64,000 bases of DNA from Chitinophaga sp. CF418 (lineage in GTDB: Bacteria; Bacteroidota; Bacteroidia; Chitinophagales; Chitinophagaceae): contig NZ_FRCN01000007.1 in NCBI RefSeq assembly GCF_900142925.1, positions 186,001 through 250,000 on the forward strand. The letters run 5' to 3'. Shown here piece by piece: positions 24,921 through 33,400 of this stretch. Numbering within the stretch: position 1 is the stretch's first letter; each line of letters begins with the position of its first letter. Position numbers and translations under genes: made by a program. The notes beneath the pieces are model-generated. The model was not told where the DNA came from and did not search any database. It saw only the letters and a list, made by a program, of their open reading frames with translations.

Positions 24921-26336
24921 TCATAACATTGACCTCACCAATCCTCCCAGCTGTTTTAATTTAAGCCGGACATCCTCTCCCCAATACAATCCGATAGAAA
25001 GCCGCATACAGTTTTCAAATTGATCCTGGAAGGTAAACATCCTGCCCGGGGCAATGCTTATTTTATATTTCATGGCTGAATCAAAAAGCTCTGCGGTATT
25101 GACCTTTTTATTGAATTCAACCCATAATGCAAGCCCGCCCTGTGGTCTGCTTATTTTGGTATGCTCCGGGAAATATTCAGCTATTGCATCTATATAATGC
25201 AGATAGTTTTGTTGCAGGGCCGAACGTAGCTTTCGAAGGTGATGTTCATACCGGCCACTTTTAAGAAAGCTGGCTACTGCCGCATGGGTAATTGTCGGGG
25301 AAGATATGGCATGAACCAGTTTTAACTTAAGTATTTGTTCCTTGTATTTACCCGGCGCCACCCATCCCGCACGATAGCCCGGCGCCAGGGTTTTGGAGAA
25401 AGAACTGCACAATAGAACTGTCCCTTCTGTATCAAATGTCTTGCAGCATTTAGGGCGCTGCGTCCCAAAGAACAAATCGCCGTATATGTCATCTTCAATC
25501 AGGGGGATGTTATGTTTCGTTAAAAGGGCTACGACTTCCTTCTTATTTTCCTCAGGCATACAGCTGCCCAGGGGAGTATTGAAGTTGGGAACCAAAAGAC
25601 AAAGGTTGATCTTATTAATGACCTTCTTTAAGGCCTCTATTTCGACACCTGTAACAGGGTGAGTAGGCAGTTCAAGTACTTTTAATCCTAAACTTCTGGC
25701 CAACTGCAGGCTACCGGGATAGCAGGGGCTTTCCATCGCAATAGTATCACCAGGTTTTCCCAAAGCCATCATACAGAAGGATAAAGCGTTCATCCCACCA
25801 GCAGTAGTGATCAGATCGTCTTCCCGAAGCCTTCCTCCCCAGGAGAGGGAACGGGCTGCAATCAGTCGTAGTAAATCTTCATTCCCTTGTATCTGTTCAT
25901 ACGCGGTACCGCTGGCTGCGATATCCCGGGTGGCATACATTATTTCCTTGTTCAGTTTAGCTAAAGGTAGTAATTGCCCGGCAGGCGCTCCGACGGAGAA
26001 AAGCATAAGGTCTTTTTTGCCCGTATTGGCGTACACTTTGCGGAGCAATTCTTCCGGCTCCTTATTATTGAGGACCGGTGAAGGTTTGCTGACGGCAGGA
26101 AGTGCGAATCTTTGATAAGGCAGATGGCTTACAAAATATCCGGACTGTGGTTTTGAGTTGATGAGTGACTGGGCTTCCAACTCCAGGAATACCCTTTTAG
26201 CCGTGTTCATGCTAATGTTATGTTCCTGACACAAGGTTCTGACCGAGGGCAGGCGATCGCCCACTTTTAAAACGCCGTCCCTGATTAGCGTGGCAATATT
26301 GTTTGATATCTCCAGGTAAAGAAAATCATCTTTCAT
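24921..26336 (-). CDS. MocR/GntR-type regulator with aminotransferase domain
   Basis: An N-terminal GntR winged helix (LPSVRTLCQEHNISMNTAKR) is joined to a class I aminotransferase-like domain with the PLP lysine in CSSFSKTLAPGYRAGW. I use ATG 26336 (MKDDFLYLEI), which gives about 471 residues; an in-frame ATG at 26417 would add 27 odd residues. MocR proteins usually sense PLP or an amine and often control a divergent neighbour, here the acetyltransferase gene 95 bp away. Confidence 0.88.
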   Translation of the reverse strand: MKDDFLYLEISNNIATLIRDGVLKVGDRLPSVRTLCQEHNISMNTAKRVFLELEAQSLINSKPQSGYFVSHLPYQRFALPAVSKPSPVLNNKEPEELLRKVYANTGKKDLMLFSVGAPAGQLLPLAKLNKEIMYATRDIAASGTAYEQIQGNEDLLRLIAARSLSWGGRLREDDLITTAGGMNALSFCMMALGKPGDTIAMESPCYPGSLQLARSLGLKVLELPTHPVTGVEIEALKKVINKINLCLLVPNFNTPLGSCMPEENKKEVVALLTKHNIPLIEDDIYGDLFFGTQRPKCCKTFDTEGTVLLCSSFSKTLAPGYRAGWVAPGKYKEQILKLKLVHAISSPTITHAAVASFLKSGRYEHHLRKLRSALQQNYLHYIDAIAEYFPEHTKISRPQGGLALWVEFNKKVNTAELFDSAMKYKISIAPGRMFTFQDQFENCMRLSIGLYWGEDVRLKLKQLGGLVRSML

Positions 26337-26431
26337 ATCATAAAGGTAACTGTGTCCATTAAAATACACAAAACTGAGACTGTGTTTAATTGCACTTCGG
26401 ATATAGTTTTGCATCATAAATCACAATAAAC

Positions 26432-26884
26432 ATGTTGGATGTAGTTATCAAAACAGGCAAGGAGAATATGGATGTTAAAATGGTACATCGGTTCCTGAGC
26501 GAAGATTCTTATTGGGCTAAAGGCATTTCTTATGGGCTGGTCGACAATTCTCTTACTAACTCCTATTGCGTCGGGGTCTTTGTCGGTGAAAAGCAGATTG
26601 GGTTTGGACGGGTAATAACAGATTATTGCACTTTTGGCTGGTTCGCAGACTTTCTGGTATTACCGGAATATCAGGGAAAAGGAGTTGCGAAGAAAATACT
26701 GTTTCATATATTAGAGCAGCCCTGGTCCAAACGTTTGAGGAGGAAAATGCTGAGCACTTTGGATGCACATGAATTATACCGTCTATATCAGTTTAAGGAA
26801 CTTAGTTATCCTTCACGTATTATGGAAATATACAATCCGGATGTTCATTTGCAATTGCAACAGGATGGAGGACAGCTTCGATGA
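26432..26884 (+). CDS. GNAT-family N-acetyltransferase
   Basis: 150 residues with a GNAT fold. The acetyl-CoA-binding motif is LVLPEYQGKGVAKKIL, and the C-terminal part contains HELYRLYQFKEL, the usual last helix/strand of small GNATs. The acceptor is unknown. The gene is divergent to MocR, a common arrangement for a MocR target. The stop codon overlaps a 19-residue frame by ATGA. Confidence 0.85.
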   Translation: MLDVVIKTGKENMDVKMVHRFLSEDSYWAKGISYGLVDNSLTNSYCVGVFVGEKQIGFGRVITDYCTFGWFADFLVLPEYQGKGVAKKILFHILEQPWSKRLRRKMLSTLDAHELYRLYQFKELSYPSRIMEIYNPDVHLQLQQDGGQLR

Positions 26885-26940
26885 AACCTATTTACGATGA
26901 TGCTGAAAAGGAAGAAGAAGAGCGGGTTAGGCATATATAG
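26881..26940 (+). CDS. Very short frame coupled to the acetyltransferase gene
   Basis: An ATG overlaps the acetyltransferase stop codon (ATGA) and opens 19 charged codons, ending in TAG just before the terminator. Such overlap is typical of translational coupling. The peptide is too short to assign. It may be the start of a deleted second gene or chance. Confidence 0.25.
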   Translation: MKPIYDDAEKEEEERVRHI

Positions 26941-26943
26941 CTA

Positions 26944-26988
26944 AAAACCAGGAACGAGCCTTTCTTAAAGAGGCTTGTCCCTGGTTTT
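26944..26988. terminator. Shared terminator of convergent genes
   Basis: AAAACCAGG (26944-26952) pairs with CCTGGTTTT (26980-26988), with an inner AGCCT/AGGCT stem. It works for the acetyltransferase (+) and the reductase (-). Confidence 0.75.
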
Positions 26989-27017
26989 CTACACCTTTCG
27001 CTAAAAGATAGCCCAGG

Positions 27018-28100
27018 CTAGTCTCTTAAAAATGGATAATCGGTATATCCTTTTTCACCACCGCCAAACATAGTTGCTCTGTCTGGTTCATTCAGTCCGG
27101 CATTCAGTTCAAATCGTCTGGGTAAATCAGGATTGGCCAGGAACAATGCGCCGTAAGAGATCATTCCGGCAATCCCTTTTTCCAATTCAGCTTCCCCTGT
27201 TTCTTTATTGTAACCTGCATTCGCAATCACCAGATGTTTGCTGATCGGGCCAAATGTTCCCATTACGTCTTTTGGATAATGTGGGAATTTATCTAAGGGG
27301 AACATGGCGTTCATCAAATGAATATATGCCAATGGCATTTGGTTCAATGCTTCAATTAAGGTTTTGAACTGCGCTACAGGATCGCTGTTTTCAATATTAT
27401 TGTAAGCATTGGTTGGTGATAGTTTGATGCCAACTTTATCGCTGCCTGCTGCATTAACCAGCTCCTGTATCACTTCCAGCACAAAACGGTTCCTGTTTTC
27501 GATGCTTCCTCCATACTCATCTGTTCTCTGGTTGGCACTTTCGCATAAAAACTGGTTAGGCAGATACCCAAACGCAGCATGCAGTTCAACGCCATCAAAA
27601 CCTGCATCAATAGCATTCTTTGCCGCCTGGCCGTAATCGCGCACAATCTGCCTGATTTCAGGCATCGTCAGTTCATGAGGTGTTTCGTAATCTTTCATTC
27701 CCTGTGAGCTAAAATGCTGCCCTTTAATCGCAATTGCAGACGGTGCAACGGGAAGTTTTCCATTTCTGTCTACAGAATGCCCAACACGGCCTGTATGCCA
27801 AAGCTGTGCGTAAATAAGGCCTCCCTTATCATGAACAGCGCTGGTCACCTTCTTCCAGGCATCGATTTGTTCCGGGGTATATATGCCGGGAGTCCAGGGA
27901 CTCCCCAGCGCCTGTTCTGAAATATTGATACCCTCTGTAATGATCAGCCCTGCACTTACCCGCTGTGTATAATACAACACAGTTAAGTCATTTACCACTC
28001 CTTCACTATTAGCGCGGCTACGTGTCATGGGAGCCATCGCAATGCTGTTCTTCAGTGTTTGCCTTCCTGCTGTTACTTTTTCAAATAATCTCATTGTCAT
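27018..28100 (-). CDS. Old Yellow Enzyme-type alkene reductase
   Basis: An FMN-dependent NAD(P)H oxidoreductase (360 residues, TIM barrel) that reduces activated C=C bonds or nitro-compounds. Family motifs are SIAMAPMTRSRA, YAQLWHTGRVGH, and VELHAAFGYLPNQFL, then QRTDEYGGSIENR. It resembles the NemA/xenobiotic reductase group. It lies just downstream of the DoxX-like gene on the same strand (29 bp), and that pair is divergent to an HxlR regulator that could sense an electrophile or quinone. Confidence 0.93.
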   Translation of the reverse strand: MTMRLFEKVTAGRQTLKNSIAMAPMTRSRANSEGVVNDLTVLYYTQRVSAGLIITEGINISEQALGSPWTPGIYTPEQIDAWKKVTSAVHDKGGLIYAQLWHTGRVGHSVDRNGKLPVAPSAIAIKGQHFSSQGMKDYETPHELTMPEIRQIVRDYGQAAKNAIDAGFDGVELHAAFGYLPNQFLCESANQRTDEYGGSIENRNRFVLEVIQELVNAAGSDKVGIKLSPTNAYNNIENSDPVAQFKTLIEALNQMPLAYIHLMNAMFPLDKFPHYPKDVMGTFGPISKHLVIANAGYNKETGEAELEKGIAGMISYGALFLANPDLPRRFELNAGLNEPDRATMFGGGEKGYTDYPFLRD

Positions 28101-28129
28101 TTTATTTTATTCTTAATGTCGCGCCCCGA

Positions 28130-28501
28130 TTAGGTTCTCTGGAACAACCGCTGTCCCAATTCAGGAAAGCGAAGCACCGCCGCTATCCAGATCAACACCT
28201 GTATTACAGTAAACATTGCCATTGGCTGTTGATGCTGAAGGGCAGTTGCCATCACGCCGCCCATATAAGCGATGAGTAAAAGTGTACCAACAACTCCGGT
28301 ACGCGGTACAATAAACAGGATAATGGAAAAGAACTCAATAAGCCCCAGTATCCGAATCATCCCGACATCAATTCCTATGGCTGCTGTCTGAGCAACGATC
28401 TTTTCGTTTTCTATAATTTTTAAAATGGAGGTCAATCCAAAAAAAAGAGCTAATAGGATAGTGATAACCCAGCCAATTGATTTAATTGCTTTCTGTGACA
28501 T
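28130..28501 (-). CDS. DoxX-like membrane protein
   Basis: A 123-residue integral membrane protein with four hydrophobic segments, matching the DoxX/DoxX-like size and layout (LFFGLTSILKI near the start, ending in a polar FPELGQR). ATG 28501 (MSQKAIKSIGW) is preferred to a further upstream codon. DoxX-like proteins are often encoded with redox enzymes under HxlR control, as here. The molecular role is not known. Confidence 0.8.
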   Translation of the reverse strand: MSQKAIKSIGWVITILLALFFGLTSILKIIENEKIVAQTAAIGIDVGMIRILGLIEFFSIILFIVPRTGVVGTLLLIAYMGGVMATALQHQQPMAMFTVIQVLIWIAAVLRFPELGQRLFQRT

Positions 28502-28531
28502 TTTTGCGATTCCGTTTAATTTAATGGAACA

Positions 28532-28539
28532 CAAAATTA
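28532..28539 (-). promoter_or_regulatory. -7 element of the DoxX/reductase promoter
   Basis: TAATTTTG on the minus strand matches TAnnTTTG, 31 bp before the DoxX start. The inverted repeat GTAAC-TTT-GTTAC lies about 12 bp upstream of it. Confidence 0.5.
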
Positions 28540-28551
28540 TCGCGGGATGGT

Positions 28552-28610
28552 GTAACTTTGTTACCTGTTACAATTAGAATACCGGTTACAAAAAGGATAC
28601 CGGTACAAAC
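28552..28610. promoter_or_regulatory. Candidate HxlR operators
   Basis: GTAAC-TTT-GTTAC (28552-28564) is a perfect inverted repeat placed over the expected -33 of the DoxX promoter. Two further related sites follow as direct repeats, ATACCGGTTACAAA and ATACCGGTACAAA (about 28579-28592 and 28598-28610). All lie between the HxlR gene and its divergent neighbours. Binding is inferred. Confidence 0.5.
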
Positions 28611-28618
28611 TTGTTTTT

Positions 28619-28978
28619 ATGAATAAAAAATATTCCTGTAAACTGGATCCCGAGACCTGTAGCAAAACAAGAATGGCCATCCAGGATACACTTGATGTAG
28701 TGGGAGGGAAGTGGAAGCTGGTATTGCTATCCATACTCAGAGGCGGCAAACGGAGGTTCAAGGAATTATCCAGAGAGGCGGATATTTCTCCGCGAATATT
28801 ATCGAAAGAATTACAGGAGCTGGAGATGAACGGGCTTGTCAGCAGAACAGTATGTGATACAAAACCTGTTACGGTAGAATATGCGCTTACAACATACAGT
28901 GAAACGCTTTCCGATGTATTGATATCAATGCAGAAATGGGGTGAGCAACATCGTAAAAAGATTGTTGCAGCGTCTTAA
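28619..28978 (+). CDS. HxlR-family winged-helix regulator
   Basis: 119 residues with the family core VVGGKWKLVLLSILRGGKRR, FKELSREADISPRILSKELQ and the wing VEYALTTYSETL. Cysteines at positions 7, 14 and about 80 could serve redox or electrophile sensing, known for some family members (YodB, HypR); this is inference. Likely repressor of the divergent DoxX/alkene-reductase pair. Confidence 0.92.
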   Translation: MNKKYSCKLDPETCSKTRMAIQDTLDVVGGKWKLVLLSILRGGKRRFKELSREADISPRILSKELQELEMNGLVSRTVCDTKPVTVEYALTTYSETLSDVLISMQKWGEQHRKKIVAAS

Positions 28979-29296
28979 ATAACAGTCGATGCAGTGAATA
29001 ATAATACGCCCCATGGACCGCCATGTATAACAGTAACAGTACCTTGTTCCTGCACAGCACTATCTGCCATTTTAATGCAGTAATAAGTAATAGAATGAGT
29101 AGAATGTCAACCCTTAATGAAACCGCGATCTGGCGTAGTTGCGGCCCTTACAGTATGCAACTATTTAGGATAAATAAGAGTTTTGCCTATTCCAAAAGAA
29201 ACGAATTAAATTGTAAGCGATAACCAATTTCTAATCACTGGGAATGTTACCCTATCGATTAAACCCTCATTCCCCAATCAACTAAACTAACGCCCT
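28979..29296. other. Intergenic region without convincing gene
   Basis: A 66-codon plus-strand frame inside has no recognisable content or supporting signals. No clear promoter motif for the next gene was found. Confidence 0.4.
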
Positions 29297-30229
29297 ATGT
29301 CAAAATCAATGAGCCTCTTATGGGCAGCATTGCTCATTTGCATGACTGCATGCAAAAAAGAGCAGGCTATTCAGGACAGCAAACTTGCCCCTGCCGCAAC
29401 TGCCAGGAAAGCAGCAAGCCCCCTATTGAAAAGTATTGAATATGGAACCGACTGGTCGGGAACGGTGCAAATAGCAATTGTGACCAGTTATACCTCGGGC
29501 ACCAATCTTCAATTGGATGTTAAAGTCCCGGATGGTTATGCTTTAATTGGCGGAGGTGCTGTAGCCTCCCCGTTGGTAGCTGCGTCTTCTGCATTTTTAA
29601 CTGCTTCTTACCCGGACACAGACTTCACCACCTGGCATGCCGCATCTACAGACCATATTAATTCTTATGTACACACGCTGTTTGGATATGCAGTCGGACT
29701 GAAAGTAACCGGACTTACTAAAAATGATCTTACCTCAAACATGTGGCTGTTTTCTAACACTTCAAGTGTGCTGCCTCATCCGGCTACAGCTGTAACTATT
29801 GAGAACGCCTACACTTTGATAGGTGGGGGGGCAAAGGTTGAATCAGCAGGCAACCTCCTGGTGTATTCCTACCCTTATGGCAGTACATGGTTTGCCGCCA
29901 GCAAAGACCACGAGGTTTCCGATCCTTCTGCTATTACAGCATATGCACTTGGCCTGAAAACAGCAGTGCTGAATCAGAAAAATCTGGAAGTGGTAAGGGA
30001 TAGTATCGCAAATTTTACCTCTGGTGGTATTGGCACTGCATCTATATTTGTAGATACTACCTGGGTAGCCGGAGCTCCAGGTGGCCGGGCTACATATAAT
30101 GGCGCAGGTCGTATGCTGGATGGTATAGCGCCACACATACAGGATGCAACGGTTACTTCCAAAGATCTGGATGTTTCGGATGGTGGTACGACTGCTGTTT
30201 ATGTATTGAAGATCCGCCAGAAGAGATAG
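29297..30229 (+). CDS. Lipoprotein with internal repeats
   Basis: A lipoprotein signal (LLICMTAC, lipidated Cys at about 19) is followed by two clear tandem repeats of roughly 80 residues. Each repeat holds YxLIGGGA, then SYPxxxxxWxAxxxDH, then AYAxGLK or GYAVGLK. The third, partial repeat begins near ATYNGAGRML and has lost the GGG motif. I do not recognise the family. The protein is probably surface or periplasmic and monocistronic, with a strong terminator. Confidence 0.65.
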   Translation: MSKSMSLLWAALLICMTACKKEQAIQDSKLAPAATARKAASPLLKSIEYGTDWSGTVQIAIVTSYTSGTNLQLDVKVPDGYALIGGGAVASPLVAASSAFLTASYPDTDFTTWHAASTDHINSYVHTLFGYAVGLKVTGLTKNDLTSNMWLFSNTSSVLPHPATAVTIENAYTLIGGGAKVESAGNLLVYSYPYGSTWFAASKDHEVSDPSAITAYALGLKTAVLNQKNLEVVRDSIANFTSGGIGTASIFVDTTWVAGAPGGRATYNGAGRMLDGIAPHIQDATVTSKDLDVSDGGTTAVYVLKIRQKR

Positions 30230-30327
30230 TTAGTTCAATATACCGGAACTACCTTTCAACTTCGAAACACAAGGTTTAATGTAGTCATTGAACTGGTAGC
30301 TGAAGTGTAACAGATGCCGGAATATAT

Positions 30328-30369
30328 AAAAAGAGCCTGTCAGCCCAAAAAAGCTGAGAGGCTCTTTTT
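30328..30369. terminator. Bidirectional terminator
   Basis: AAAAAGAGCCT (30328-30338) pairs with AGGCTCTTTTT (30359-30369) with an inner CAGC/GCTG stem. It separates the lipoprotein gene (+) from the PKD protein gene (-). Confidence 0.85.
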
Positions 30370-30410
30370 ATATATCCCCGGGTACCTGACGGCGTCAGGC
30401 TATCTTAATT

Positions 30411-33400
30411 TTATTTCACCACAGTAACCACACCTCTGAACAGGAAGCTCGTATCTTCCTCGCACACAGCTTCCATGGCATATACATAAGTGCCAATAGG
30501 CGCTATCTGGTTCTTCCAGGTGCCATCCCAACCTGCAGAGGGCGAGTTGATCTGGAAATGTGTCTTTTCAAACACCAGGCTGCCCCATCTGTCATAAATA
30601 CGCATCCACTTTACTTCTTTTATACCGCGCCCCATGGGGTAGAACCATTCATTCTTTCCATCTTTGTTGGGCGTAAAGGCATTAGGCAGGAATACAGCAC
30701 CTTTGTTACAGGTTACATTCACAAGCACTGCATCTATAGCCTTGCAACCGTAGCCGTTCTCAACCTCCACTGTATAAGTGGTGGATAGATTAGGCAAGGC
30801 CTGCGGAGCGGAGCAGGTGGCACAACTCAGATATTCCGGTGGCGCCCAGGTCCATTTTACAATATCCGCGCTACCTTGTACGATCAATGTTACCGGCTGA
30901 CCTGCCATCACTGTGTGGTCAGGTCCTGCATCGATCGTTGGCGAAGGGTGTACACCTACTATCAGCGATGTATCATGGGTAAAGCAACCGTCCGCATCGT
31001 AACCGGTTACCTCATAAGTATAGTTACCCGCTGCGTTGATAGTGGCATGTGGGTAGGGGCTGTTAACATTGTCCAGGCCTTCGCCTTTCCATGCATAATG
31101 ATCTGCGCCCGATACCCATAGGGGCAGCACATACCCCAAACACAATATGGTATCTGGTGTGGCCAGTATCGTGAATGGCTGCGCTACGCGGATGCTTACG
31201 TTGTCTGTATTGGTACAACCATTGGCATCAGTTACGCTTACCTGGTAGGTCGTGCTTACCTCGGGAGCAGCTACAGGATCAGGTGCCTGTGGATTGCTCA
31301 GGCCCAGTGCTGGTGTCCATTCATAACTGACTCCGCCGCTGGCATTCAGTGCAGTACTCTTGCCAAGGCATACGAACGCAGACGCAGCGGTAGCATGGGC
31401 TTCCGGTTTAGGGAGGATGTTAATGTTGTGACTTGCCGCATCGCTGCAGCCATCCGTGCTGGTAACTACTAACGCCACTTCTGCAGGACCGGTCTTGCTG
31501 TATGTCTGGTCAGCAGGTTGTTGTACAGTGCTGGTATTGCCGTTACCGAAATCCCATTTCCAGCTCACATCACTCACCTTGCTCACCGTTCCACTAAAGC
31601 TTACCGGCGCATCCTGGCAGGCCTGTGGAGGGCCGGTAATAGCCAATACTGGCTTAGGATAGGCATGCACCGTTTTGCTCACCGTTTGGGTACAGCCAAA
31701 AGCCGTAGTGGTGGTAAGGCTGAAATCATATCCTTTTATTGTATCCAGGTAGAAACGGGGAGTGGCAGACGTGTCATTTTCAGCCTGTAGTCCGGCCTCA
31801 TATGTCCATTTGTATTTCGCCTCTTTTTTCAATTCGTCAATGGAATAACTGTTGAATGTAGGCGTAAAAGAGATCCAGCCTTCATCACATACAAATACGG
31901 GCTCAGACGTCAGTTGTACGTCCAGTTTGTCTATCACAATAGGATCCTGCAGGAAGGCAGTACCCTTACAACCTGCCTGGTCTGAGAGGATGAGACGCGG
32001 CTTGTAAATGCCAGGTTCTTTAAAGGTGTGTTTAATGGTGGCGTCCGCTGTTTCCAGCACAATACCATCCGTAAAGTCCCAGGCAAAATTAACAGCAGCG
32101 GTTGCGGTTACTTTGAATTCTATCTCTTTTGTGAGACAGCCGCCATTAGAGGAAGTCTCGATAGTCGCGTAAGGCCCCTTTACCTCTACTTCCTGCTCAT
32201 ACTCATCTTCAGTACCAGCATCACCCACCACTTTCAGCTTCACTTTATACTTCCCTGCATAGGTGTATGTATGAGAAGGATCGCTGATGGTCGCAATGCT
32301 GCCATCGCCAAAATCCCAGTATGAACTGGTGTAGTTAACGGATGTATTGGTGAAACGGGCTAATACCGGCGGACAACCGCTATTATTTACAAATGTAGTG
32401 GTGACGGTAAAGTTTGCACTGACACTGGACACCTTGATCTTTTTTTCAATGCTGTCTCTACAGCCATTATCATCCTTTACCTGCAGCTTCACTGTGTAGA
32501 TGCCTTTATCAGGATAGACCTTATACGGACTGTTATCCGTGGAAGTAGTATTATCACCGAAGTCCCATTCGTAAGTAGCATAACCACCCGTTTCAGTGGT
32601 ATTGTTATAGAACCATACATCTCCACCCGGAGGCACCAGCGTTGCACTGGGCGTAAAATCCGCATTAGGGCCGTTCACCTGCAGATAGTTGTTGGTAGCG
32701 GTGCTGGTACAGCCATCCTGGTCTGTAACAGTCAGCTTTGGATTGAAATAACCGGACTTGTTGTATGTGTATTTGAAAGGGGGCGCGGTAAATACCTTTA
32801 CAGGATTCCCGTCGTCGAAGTCCCATGACCAGCTTTTTATAGGCTTTCCCTTGGAAACATCTGTCTGGTCAGTGAAGGTAAGCTCCGTACCCCGGCATTC
32901 CAGCACGTCAGGAGAGAGGAATTTAGCCACTGGCCCGTGTACATTCACAACCACCTTATTGCTACTATCAGGGCATCCCTGCAGGTTATACGCTACAAAG
33001 CGGATAGTATCCCTGCCGGGTTGCAGGTTTGTAAAGGAAGCATTCTGGTAATCATAATAATTCCAGTAGGCGGGAGTACCATCTGAAGAGAACCATGCAT
33101 AGGAATAGTTGTATATAGATCCGTCGATAGACGTTACACTGGGCTTGAGCGTTTCGTTGCCGCACAGCGTTGTTTTATCTGTGGTAATGGTAATGGGTGA
33201 TGGCGCATATACGTTAATGCTCAGAGAGTCAGTGCTGGTGCAGGTGCCGTCGGTGACGGTCAGTTTTACCAGGTATGCGCCTGTTTTGCCATATTTGTGT
33301 GTGGCAGGGCTTGTTTTTGTAGTATACGTATTCTCCTTTCCATCCCCCCAGCTCCATTTCCACTTAGTAATGGTACCTAGCGATTGTTCATCAAAGCTGA

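Noticed and set aside
29023..29223. 66-codon plus-strand frame
   Set aside because: No domain, promoter or ribosome-binding support; composition like intergenic DNA.
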